Shown: piece after piece, positions 56,262 to 62,960 of the stretch
Numbering within the stretch: the stretch's first letter is position 1
How the letters are laid out: each line of letters begins with the position of its first letter
NCBI RefSeq assembly: GCF_000512205.2
Contig: NZ_CP006644.1
Location: 6,050,001 to 6,114,000, forward strand
Direction: 5' to 3'
Length of the DNA stretch: 64,000 nt
DNA from: Sphingomonas sanxanigenens DSM 19645 = NX02
GTDB lineage: Bacteria > Pseudomonadota > Alphaproteobacteria > Sphingomonadales > Sphingomonadaceae
The notes under the pieces: model-generated
The model's input: only the letters and a program-made list of their open reading frames with translations
The model's database searches: none
What the model was told of the DNA's origin: nothing
Made by a program: the position numbers and the translations under genes

Positions 56262-56974
56262 TGCGGCGTCTCGTGGGGCGGTAGATGCACCAGCCGCGGC
56301 GCCGGGCCGGGTTCCTCCACGATCGGCAGCCCCAGCTTGTTCGCGAGCTGTTGCGCGCGGGCCCTGGCATCCTCGATCGTCCCCGCAATGTCAGCCCCGC
56401 GGTAATCATCGCATGTGCCATCGCCGCGCACGATGCCGATCGAATAATCGACCCCGGTGATGATCTGACCTTTGTCGTCGCGGCACGTCGCATGCGCGAT
56501 TCGGATAGTCCCCTCAGCCGGGTGCCAACCACTTTGCTTTGGCTGCGGGTTCGGAAGTGGCGCCCAGAGCGTCGGGTGAACCGCATAGCCGTCGCCATCA
56601 TGCCATCCGTCATCGCAGCGGGTTGCAATCACCCAAGGCGCCGCCGCGAGGAACTCGTCGTCGGGCGCGTGGGCGAGGATCCAACGACCATCCACCGGCG
56701 CGGTATCGATCGGCTGCGGAAGAAAGCGCGATTCCAACTGGTCGATGTGCGCCAGCAATACACGCACAGCCTCGGTCTCGATCTCGACGCGCGCCACAAT
56801 GCCCTGCGAACACAACTGGTCGCGCACATAGTTTCTCACAGCATCGGCCCAGGCCGTCACTTGCTCAGCGGTGTTGGATAGCGCTCCGGGTGAGGCAAGC
56901 CGGATCGTGCGGATGATAGCAAGATCGCCGTTCTCGAAGGCCTCCAACTCCGTTGGAATGGGGAACTCGGTCAT
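56258..56974 (-). CDS. Hypothetical phage protein with DUF551-like domain
   Basis: A 238-residue protein. The middle (about 90-150: PIDTAPVDGRWILAHAP, then WVIATRCDDGWHDGDG and LWAPLPNPQP) resembles the DUF551 domain of phage proteins, which ends in W-x-P-L-P. The N-terminal part is helical and the C-terminal part has YRGADIAGTIEDARARAQQL. Start and stop both share ATGA overlaps with neighbours. Function unknown. Confidence 0.7.
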   Translation of the reverse strand: MTEFPIPTELEAFENGDLAIIRTIRLASPGALSNTAEQVTAWADAVRNYVRDQLCSQGIVARVEIETEAVRVLLAHIDQLESRFLPQPIDTAPVDGRWILAHAPDDEFLAAAPWVIATRCDDGWHDGDGYAVHPTLWAPLPNPQPKQSGWHPAEGTIRIAHATCRDDKGQIITGVDYSIGIVRGDGTCDDYRGADIAGTIEDARARAQQLANKLGLPIVEEPGPAPRLVHLPPHETPQ

Positions 56975-57390
56975 GGTCGATCGTCTCCGTTTGCGGTGAG
57001 GGGGTGCACCCGGCAGGCGGGGGCTTTGCCCGCCGGGTGCGCACGCGCGGCCGGGGAGCCTCGCGCGTGATCTGAAGCATGCTCGCGGGGGCGCGAGGCG
57101 AAGCGGCTGGCCGCGTGGACCACTGTTCGCTCCGCCTGGGGCGCGCGCTCGCCGCCGTCTGGACCGGCCTCGTATCCCGTCCAGTCGCCACACACCCGGT
57201 CCTCGTGCGTCCGCGGCCAGCACCCAACGACTTCGCCGCCGATGTGGGTCAACTCCGGGGGATTGGCAGTGCATGCACCGAGGCAGGGGTCGTTCTTTCC
57301 AACGGGCATGGCCGTGGCAACCGCGATGGCAGGCATCTGACGCTGCCAGAAAAAGCAGTTACCGCATCGCTCTTGAGGTTGATCAGTCAT
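56971..57390 (-). CDS. Cys-rich hypothetical phage protein
   Basis: A 139-residue protein. The first 75 residues hold seven Cys (RCGNCFFWQ, PCLGAC, GCWPRTHEDRVCGDW), suggesting a zinc-binding fold. The last 60 are Arg/Ala/Pro-rich and are encoded by DNA with two strong inverted repeats, so the tail may be an accident of a nucleic-acid signal. Overlaps both neighbours. Function unknown. Confidence 0.6.
   Translation of the reverse strand: MTDQPQERCGNCFFWQRQMPAIAVATAMPVGKNDPCLGACTANPPELTHIGGEVVGCWPRTHEDRVCGDWTGYEAGPDGGERAPQAERTVVHAASRFASRPREHASDHARGSPAARAHPAGKAPACRVHPLTANGDDRP
57006..57099 (-). repeat. Two inverted repeats at the end of the Cys-rich gene
   Basis: GCACCCGGC at 57006-57014 pairs with GCCGGGTGC at 57032-57040, with further G/C pairing inside. 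A second perfect 9-bp repeat is GCCTCGCGC at 57058-57066 with GCGCGAGGC at 57091-57099. Both would form stable hairpins in the leftward mRNA. Confidence 0.6.
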
Positions 57391-57928
57391 CCTGTGCGTC
57401 CTCTCCGGGGACGGGGGTCTTGACCGCGGCGTTCCGGGCCTCGTTGAGCGCACGGCGTCGTACCGCGTCTTCCTGGAAGTGAGCGATCATTGCGCGCGCG
57501 TCGTCGAATTCAACGGGATCGGTTTCGCCGACGCCGGCAATCCGACCGCAAGGGAACTCGACGAAGATGTCGTTCCCGGCCGCCCTGCCGTCGTTGACGC
57601 CCGCCGCGGTGAGCGGTCGAACTTGGCCGTCAAGGCACAGAGCCCAGCCGGTCATAATCGACCGCCAAGGCACCGCCTTGGGCTCGCCGTCGTGATCTTC
57701 CACGTAGCAAACGATCGTCTTGAGCCCGCTCTCGCAAGGCATGATCTGAACCGGCCGGAGAAACAGGTCCGGCACCTCGCCGATGAGGCGAATGGGGGCG
57801 CCCTCACGGAGGTGCAGCATGCGAACGATCGCGCCATGACGGTTGACGCTGGACTCGCCTACCCGTTCGATGTCGTCGAGCCGAATAGCGCCGCCAGCGA
57901 GATAGTGATCAAAGAGTCCGAGCATCAT
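57383..57928 (-). CDS. Hypothetical phage protein (181 aa)
   Basis: A 181-residue acidic protein without membrane segments. It starts MMLGLFDHYLAGG and has a beta-rich centre with two Cys. ATG 57928 overlaps the upstream stop by four bases (ATGA). No family recognised. Confidence 0.62.
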   Translation of the reverse strand: MMLGLFDHYLAGGAIRLDDIERVGESSVNRHGAIVRMLHLREGAPIRLIGEVPDLFLRPVQIMPCESGLKTIVCYVEDHDGEPKAVPWRSIMTGWALCLDGQVRPLTAAGVNDGRAAGNDIFVEFPCGRIAGVGETDPVEFDDARAMIAHFQEDAVRRRALNEARNAAVKTPVPGEDAQDD

Positions 57929-58158
57929 GCATTCCCTGCGATGCCGACGAACGTCGCGCCGGCGTGTTGAAAGGTAATATCGTGGTGCAGCTCGTGGCGG
58001 AGATGATCGGCGCAGCGGTGGATCACGCGGCAGCGGACATCCCCGCAGGGCGCGCCACCCGCGAAGCATCGCGCGCCGTGGCAATCGAGCCGCCGTCCGC
58101 CGTCCTCAGCCAGGATGCGGCGCAGAGCGCTTTCTGCATCAACGCCGTTGCCGCTCAT
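57925..58158 (-). CDS. Small Cys/His-rich phage protein
   Basis: A 77-residue protein. After a short helix (ESALRRILAEDGG) it has C and H clustered: CHGARCFAGGAPCGDVRC, then HRCADHLRHELHH, which looks like a zinc-binding module. Its start and stop share ATGA overlaps with both neighbours. Function unknown. Confidence 0.6.
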   Translation of the reverse strand: MSGNGVDAESALRRILAEDGGRRLDCHGARCFAGGAPCGDVRCRVIHRCADHLRHELHHDITFQHAGATFVGIAGNA

Positions 58159-59189
58159 GCTACGCAGCTCCGCTGGCCGACGATGATATCGTCGAGACGG
58201 TCGAAGGCATCGAGAGCAGCCGGATCCGGTATCATCGCAACCCAACTGGTCTCACTGTCATCGGTCAGCGCTTCGTCGAGGCTGCGCGGGCCGAATTTGT
58301 TTTCGTAGGTTCGGAAGCCAGCGTTTACGAACCGCTTGATGTTCTTCGCCGCCTCCGCCTCGGAGATGGTGCCGGCGAGGATCGCGACATAGATTTCGCT
58401 GATGATGTCCTTGCGGGTCTGCTCGCTCGTCCAGTGCGGCACCATGGCCGAGATACGGGAATAGAGGGGGTCAGCCTCCGGCCGGATCGGAACGAACGGC
58501 ACGGCGAGCGGCCTTGGCTTTCTGCTTGCCCTGAGGCTCGATCCTGCGCCCTTCGTCTTGGCCTGAATGCCGGCCTGGTCTCGCAGTCTCGCAATCTCTG
58601 TTCGCCCGCCGCCGAACGCGCGTTGCACCTCCATCACTGTCGCCCCGCTCCGCAGCATTTCCAGCCGGGGCGCTTGCCAGTCCTCCCTTTTTGTTGCGGC
58701 GCATCCCCCCGGATGGAATTTGAGCTTCCCGCAGGCGCAGAGCGGGGCGATGCCCTCCGCTTCCATCTCGCCCAGCATCTTGCGGATCACTGGCCCAACG
58801 CTGTTTCTGGACCTTCCCAGCTTCGCCACGATCGCATCGAAGTTCTCTTCGCTGGCGATCAGCGCTCGCAGTTCCTCCGGCTGGCACAGCCTCTTTAGCC
58901 GGCGTTCGAGTTCGCCGCCGTCCAGCCGGCGCACCCTTCCGCTCGTTCCGAGCTTCGTGCGCGTCACCATCGAGAAGGTGCAGCCGCCGTTGTGAAACTT
59001 GGGCTGTCCGCAGGGGCACGGCGGCAGGCTTTCGCCTGCGGCGTCCATTGCCTGCTGGATCTTCCGAACCTTCGGTGCGATCGTCCTGTGCGAGCGGCTG
59101 AGTTGGCGGCAGATTGCGGCGATGCTGGGCTCGCTGATCATCAAGGTGCGGATTTCCGCGTATCTGATCAACACGGGTGTCGGGCTCAT
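58155..59189 (-). CDS. Phage protein with HTH-like repeats, two zinc knuckles and sigma-like C-terminus
   Basis: A 344-residue protein of unknown family. HTH-like segments near 18-45, 105-140 and 175-205 alternate with two knuckles of identical spacing, C-x-C-x5-H-x3-C: C58, C60, H66, C70 and C151, C153, H159, C163. The C-terminal part (about 240-338) reads like a sigma-factor region-2 helix set (RKDIISEIYVAILAG, then NIKRFVNAGFRTYENKFG and SLDEAL), but this likeness is only by eye. DNA binding and a role in phage transcription control are inferred. ATGA overlaps on both sides. Confidence 0.7.
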   Translation of the reverse strand: MSPTPVLIRYAEIRTLMISEPSIAAICRQLSRSHRTIAPKVRKIQQAMDAAGESLPPCPCGQPKFHNGGCTFSMVTRTKLGTSGRVRRLDGGELERRLKRLCQPEELRALIASEENFDAIVAKLGRSRNSVGPVIRKMLGEMEAEGIAPLCACGKLKFHPGGCAATKREDWQAPRLEMLRSGATVMEVQRAFGGGRTEIARLRDQAGIQAKTKGAGSSLRASRKPRPLAVPFVPIRPEADPLYSRISAMVPHWTSEQTRKDIISEIYVAILAGTISEAEAAKNIKRFVNAGFRTYENKFGPRSLDEALTDDSETSWVAMIPDPAALDAFDRLDDIIVGQRSCVA

Positions 59190-59794
59190 CGCGCCAACGC
59201 CTTCGTCTCAAGGCTGTAGCGCCCGCCGCCGAGATCGGCACCGTTCAAAATCAGCCATGCCTTCATCTCTTCAGCGAACAGGGCGAGCCGCATCGAGTTG
59301 GTCCAGCGATGGACAAGGCTGCGCCTGGGGAAGCCGTCGTCGATCTCCCGGCCCAAAGTGGCCGCATCCGTCAGGACGGACATTTCGACATCGCCGTCGT
59401 TGATGATGAAAAGCCGACCGTCGAGCGCCAACACGGCGTCCGCAGCTTCGCTCGGGCTGCCAAAGCGTCTGCGATCCAAGAACATCCCGCGTGACAGCAT
59501 GTAGTTAACCAGCGCTTCACCACGCTGAGGGGCGCCGCGCATATGCTCGATGATCGCGTCAAGCCGGGGCTTCCGGTGATGTTCCTGCCCGTCGAAGGGG
59601 ATGCCGTACCAAGCGGCTGGCCCTGCATCGTCAATAAAGAGATCGACCGTGATGCCCGACGCCTTCGCCGCCTGCAGGATGCAGTAGGCATAAGTGTCGG
59701 GATCATTGCGGGTCAGATGGGTCTCGCACCCAGCGAGGACATCGCTGATCGGCGGCGCCTGCGTGAGATCAGGCTGCTCGTGACGTTCGGTCAC
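59186..59794 (-). CDS. Hypothetical phage protein (202 aa)
   Basis: A 202-residue soluble protein starting at GTG 59794 with GGAGG seven bases upstream. It has no recognised domain; a long C-terminal helical part (SMRLALFAEEMKAWLILNG) is notable. Its ends overlap both neighbours by four bases. Confidence 0.65.
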   Translation of the reverse strand: MTERHEQPDLTQAPPISDVLAGCETHLTRNDPDTYAYCILQAAKASGITVDLFIDDAGPAAWYGIPFDGQEHHRKPRLDAIIEHMRGAPQRGEALVNYMLSRGMFLDRRRFGSPSEAADAVLALDGRLFIINDGDVEMSVLTDAATLGREIDDGFPRRSLVHRWTNSMRLALFAEEMKAWLILNGADLGGGRYSLETKALAR

Positions 59795-60285
59795 TGGCGA
59801 ACCTCCAAAGCATGAGTTGGGCGGTAGAGGCCGACGACGCGGCCAATGATCTTGTCGGTCAGGTGCCAGTCGTGGAATGGGCCATCGCCGCACTGGATCA
59901 CTCCGCGCACGCGCGGACTGAGCGGGCGGATCCACCAGCGGCTCGGGTCTGACCGAGAGCGCTCGACGCGATAGATCCGCCTACGCACGTCCAGATACTG
60001 ACATTCAAGCCGCCGATAGGTCTCCCACGACATGCCTGCGCGGGGCCGCTGCCACTCGATGACATAGAGCGCACCATTGACGATCTCGCCGCAGCAGCTT
60101 TCCGACGTGTCGAAAACGGCCACCTCGCCCGGCGCGAGCAGCGGACACTCGTCTCGCTCCTGCACCGTTATGACTTCGTACCCGTGCGGTACGGCATCGA
60201 AGATGCGTAGGTCGTCACTGAGTTCGCGGGGAGCCTCGATCACGGGCATGCCAGCCGGCGCGAACCGATGTGGATTAGATGCCAT
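59791..60285 (-). CDS. Possible non-catalytic S24/LexA-like protein
   Basis: A 164-residue protein. LAPGEVAVFDTSE, GALYVIEWQ, WWIRPLSP and the end LTDKIIGRVVGLYRP resemble the C-terminal fold of LexA/CI repressors, but the Ser and Lys of the catalytic dyad cannot be aligned and there is no HTH. It might bind, or compete with, the element's repressor. This is a by-eye resemblance only. Confidence 0.55.
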   Translation of the reverse strand: MASNPHRFAPAGMPVIEAPRELSDDLRIFDAVPHGYEVITVQERDECPLLAPGEVAVFDTSESCCGEIVNGALYVIEWQRPRAGMSWETYRRLECQYLDVRRRIYRVERSRSDPSRWWIRPLSPRVRGVIQCGDGPFHDWHLTDKIIGRVVGLYRPTHALEVRQ

Positions 60286-60472
60286 TGCGCATCTCCCGCA
60301 CGTCGATCGGCACAGACGGGCCGAACTGGATGTGAAGGTGGAGGCCGAGCCATTCGAGGGTGAAGAAGCGGACGCCCTCCACCTCGCGGGTTCCGTCGAG
60401 GGACTCGACGAACATGACGCGTCCCCAATGATGCCAGGGCACGAGCGCGGCGCAGAGGCGGGCGATCAGCAT
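60275..60472 (-). CDS. Small hypothetical phage protein (65 aa)
   Basis: A 65-residue protein (MLIARLCAALVPWHHWG and onward) whose ends overlap the neighbouring genes by seven and eleven bases, keeping the operon gapless. The composition is mixed and slightly hydrophobic at the N-terminus. No family recognised; a shorter start is possible. Confidence 0.5.
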   Translation of the reverse strand: MLIARLCAALVPWHHWGRVMFVESLDGTREVEGVRFFTLEWLGLHLHIQFGPSVPIDVREMRNGI

Positions 60473-61155
60473 GGTGCACCGCCAGTCTCATGGTTGAGAA
60501 ACTTCTGCGCCTCGGCGAACAGCGCAGGGCCATCCGTGCGCGTATGCGCGCCAACGAAGCCACGCTTGGTCAAGCCGGATGCAATCAGCAGCTTGCGAAT
60601 GACCTGTCGCGCGGAGGTCGCGGGCATCTCAATCAACTTGTCTTCGAGCGAGCATATCAAGTCGCTCGAAGCGTCAAAGTCTGCGGCGCCGCTGTCGAGA
60701 GCAGAGGTGGCGGCATCGAGCCGCAGCGCGAGTGTGTCGAATGCTTTCGCTTCCGCACTGATCGCCGCCGCTCTTTCCGGGTAGAGGAAATCGTCGCACA
60801 GCCGCGCAAAGCGCAGGGCATCGCGCATCAGTGCCGTCAAATCCTCGTCGGGAATGGCGCAGCAATCGCGATAGCGCTTCGTGAGAAGGTCGAACTTCAA
60901 TTCCATCGCTTCGGCGTTCGGCGCCTCGGCCTGGATCAGCTCGTCCATGCGGGCGCACTTCGCTTTGTTCAGCACATCGCCGGCAGGATCTTGGAGCGGG
61001 TTATCATCCTCCGCATCACGCGCGATCTGGAAGGCTGAGCGAAGGCGGCGCCACTCAGACCAGCGCCACGCCTGACCCTGCGCAGCATCGGCTACGAACC
61101 GTTCGAGGGCGTGCTCCGGGGGCCATGCCTTCATGGCTGGAAGCGCGGCGCTCAC
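60466..61155 (-). CDS. Hypothetical helical phage protein (229 aa)
   Basis: A 229-residue, largely helical protein. Residues around 165-195 (LEDKLIEMPATSARQVIRKLL) are similar to a segment of the next upstream gene product, suggesting the two are paralogues. The ATG at 61155 overlaps the upstream stop (ATGA). Function unknown. Confidence 0.65.
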   Translation of the reverse strand: MSAALPAMKAWPPEHALERFVADAAQGQAWRWSEWRRLRSAFQIARDAEDDNPLQDPAGDVLNKAKCARMDELIQAEAPNAEAMELKFDLLTKRYRDCCAIPDEDLTALMRDALRFARLCDDFLYPERAAAISAEAKAFDTLALRLDAATSALDSGAADFDASSDLICSLEDKLIEMPATSARQVIRKLLIASGLTKRGFVGAHTRTDGPALFAEAQKFLNHETGGAPC

Positions 61156-61772
61156 GACCGCGGCCTCGACGTTTCGCGGTCGGCATTCTTCAGGTCGTCC
61201 TGTGCGATTGCGTAGGCGCAGAGGTCGATCGCGCCCTCAAGGATCAGCGATCCGCGGTCGGTCTGGTCGTGCTCGAAAGCCGCCCACAAGACTGCATGGA
61301 TGGTGCGAAGCGCGGCCTTCAGGTTGCCCTGCTGCGTGATCATGTCCGTGTGGAAGCGCCGCTTGAACTCGGCGTCCTCGTCCGCATCGGCACCGGCGTT
61401 ATCGACGGCGGCGGTTTTGCCATCGATCCAGCCGCGCGCCTCTCGGTGCAGAGCCCGGGTATCCAGACCTCGTCTCACGCCCTCATCGCCTTCACACGTC
61501 ATGAGGCCGGTCAGAAGCTTCTGGATCATCTGCTCGGGCGTCTCGGCTGGGATAGCCAAGAGGGCATCCTCAGCGGCGCATTCAGCCTCCGAATAGGCGG
61601 TGGCGACCTCGTCCGTCTTCGCCGAATTGCAGGCGCTCCGTGCCGCGTCGATCGCGGCTATCGTGGCGTTCCACTGCAGATGGTTGGCGGGGCTGATGCG
61701 ATGCGTGGCGGCGGCGAGGTTGTCATAGGCGCGGATGCGTGGCGCGCCCTTGTTGATCGTGTCGATGGCCAT
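61152..61772 (-). CDS. Hypothetical helical phage protein (206 aa), first gene of the leftward operon
   Basis: A 206-residue protein; ATG 61772 has GGGGAG nine bases upstream, the best ribosome-binding site of the operon. It shares the ED-x-L-x2-(I/M)-PA...Q-x-I-x-KLL pattern (EDALLAIPAETPEQMIQKLL) with the following gene. Being first, it should be made earliest after derepression. Function unknown. Confidence 0.65.
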   Translation of the reverse strand: MAIDTINKGAPRIRAYDNLAAATHRISPANHLQWNATIAAIDAARSACNSAKTDEVATAYSEAECAAEDALLAIPAETPEQMIQKLLTGLMTCEGDEGVRRGLDTRALHREARGWIDGKTAAVDNAGADADEDAEFKRRFHTDMITQQGNLKAALRTIHAVLWAAFEHDQTDRGSLILEGAIDLCAYAIAQDDLKNADRETSRPRS

Positions 61773-61916
61773 ATCAGTTCTCCCCAGCGATGGAGCAGGG
61801 AGGCCAACGGAGGCTCGCCCCCGGCATCGCGGGGCTGACAGCGCGTCATTCTTCCTGCTTGCCGGGCCGACCAATTGTGCCGCTGTGCGAACACGTCAGT
61901 GCGACCCGGTGAAGGA

Positions 61917-61946
61917 AAGTTAGCCGCATAGGCTAAAAGCCGTCAA
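61917..61946 (-). promoter_or_regulatory. Putative leftward early promoter
   Basis: Read on the minus strand, TTGACG (61946-61941), an 18-base spacer and TAACTT (61922-61917) form a plausible promoter for the operon starting at 61772. Operator 61920-61936 lies between the two hexamers, an ideal position for repression. Confidence 0.5.
61920..61936. promoter_or_regulatory. Repressor operator 1, TTAGCC-N5-GGCTAA
   Basis: A perfect 6-bp inverted repeat (TTAGCC GCATA GGCTAA). It is the best match of four sites of the same form around the repressor gene, and it overlaps the putative leftward promoter. Confidence 0.75.
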
Positions 61947-61955
61947 CTCGTAAAA

Positions 61956-61972
61956 TTAGCCTATCGGGCTAG
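61956..61972. promoter_or_regulatory. Repressor operator 2
   Basis: TTAGCC TATCG GGCTAG, one mismatch from the perfect repeat. It lies directly after the repressor stop codon and 36 bases from operator 1, about three and a half helical turns centre to centre. Confidence 0.68.
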
Positions 61973-61975
61973 GCG

Positions 61976-62572
61976 TCACATTTTTGTCGCTTGGAACACC
62001 ACCCGGCCGATCACCGTGAAAGGCTCCCGACCGAACATAATTGGCTGATGCTCGGGGTTTGTGGACCGTGGAACTAGCCGCGGAGGGTCGGCGCGATATT
62101 GCTTGAGGGTCGTCTCGCCAGCGCCATTCATGACGGCAAAGATCTTGCCGTCGAGAAGGTCGGGTTGGGTGGGATCGATGACGACATATGCGTCATCGGC
62201 GAAAATCTCATTCATGCTGTCGCCCTCCGGCCGCAGGGCGAAACACGCTTCTCCGACGCCTGGCACCGGCATCATCTCGTCAGTATGGGCCACCGCCTCG
62301 CGCCAGTTGCCTGCGGCGATCTTTCCGACCACCGGCACCATGCGGACTGCTGGACGCCCTGGTTCCTCCAGTAGGTCGCCAATCGACACACCCAAGGCCT
62401 TCGACAGCTTCACCAGCCACTCAACCGATATCGCCCGCTGCGACCGCTCTAGCTTGGCGATCGTCGTGAAATGCGTCGTCGGTTCGATCATCGAAGCCAA
62501 CTGCTCCATTGATAAACCCCGCGCGCGGCGCAGCTCGCGAATGCGGGCACCAACTGGGAGAGTGTCACTCAT
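61976..62572 (-). CDS. S24-family phage repressor (CI/LexA-like)
   Basis: A 198-residue repressor. Residues 1-65 are an HTH_3/Cro-CI DNA-binding domain (IRELRRARGLSMEQLASMIE); residues 78-198 are the S24 self-cleaving domain with cleavage site A87-G88 (KIAAGNW), nucleophile S119 (EGDSMNE) and general base K157 (TTLKQYR). RecA-stimulated autocleavage on DNA damage is expected from the family. It sits between the leftward and rightward operons, with two operators on each side. No good Shine-Dalgarno precedes ATG 62572. Confidence 0.93.
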   Translation of the reverse strand: MSDTLPVGARIRELRRARGLSMEQLASMIEPTTHFTTIAKLERSQRAISVEWLVKLSKALGVSIGDLLEEPGRPAVRMVPVVGKIAAGNWREAVAHTDEMMPVPGVGEACFALRPEGDSMNEIFADDAYVVIDPTQPDLLDGKIFAVMNGAGETTLKQYRADPPRLVPRSTNPEHQPIMFGREPFTVIGRVVFQATKM

Positions 62573-62602
62573 GTTGTTTCGGCTCCGTCTGTTCGCGGCC
62601 CC

Positions 62603-62619
62603 TTAGCCAAAATGGCCAA
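62603..62619. promoter_or_regulatory. Repressor operator 3
   Basis: TTAGCC AAAAT GGCCAA, one mismatch from the perfect repeat. It lies 31 bases upstream of the repressor start, where it could control the repressor's own promoter. Confidence 0.65.
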
Positions 62620-62659
62620 GTCATGCTAGACGGTAATTTGGCACAACCTCTTGCGGCTA

Positions 62660-62676
62660 TTAGCCAGAGTGGCTAG
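62660..62676. promoter_or_regulatory. Repressor operator 4
   Basis: TTAGCC AGAGT GGCTAG, one mismatch from the perfect repeat. It ends ten bases before the ATG of the Cro-like gene and would cover a -35/-10 pair (TTGCGG at 62651, TAGTCT at 62674) for the rightward operon. Confidence 0.68.
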
Positions 62677-62686
62677 TCTCGTCCCT

Positions 62687-62959
62687 ATGACGACATGCGA
62701 GATTGCGGATCCGGCAAGCCGGACGGGCGCTGAAAAGCTTTCGGCATATCTGAAGCGCGAGAGCCTTAGCTATTCAGAGTTTGCTCGGCGGGCGGGAACG
62801 CCGCACGCGCGAACGATCGAGCGGATCGCCAAAGGGCAGCGCGAACCCGGCCGCAAAATGCTTCAAGGCATCTTCGCTGCCAGTAATGGCGAACTCACCG
62901 CGAATGACTGGCTAATCCCGTTGGTCTCGTACGCCGTGCCTGACGGTCAGGCGCTTTAG
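62687..62959 (+). CDS. Cro-like HTH protein
   Basis: A 90-residue protein with a single HTH (KLSAYLKRESLSYSEFARRA, then HARTIERIAKGQREP). It is divergent from the repressor and first of the rightward operon, the position of Cro. No Shine-Dalgarno precedes ATG 62687, and the likely transcription start is only a base or so before it, so the mRNA may be leaderless. An upstream start at 62651 would run through operator 4. Confidence 0.8.
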   Translation: MTTCEIADPASRTGAEKLSAYLKRESLSYSEFARRAGTPHARTIERIAKGQREPGRKMLQGIFAASNGELTANDWLIPLVSYAVPDGQAL

Positions 62960-62960
62960 A

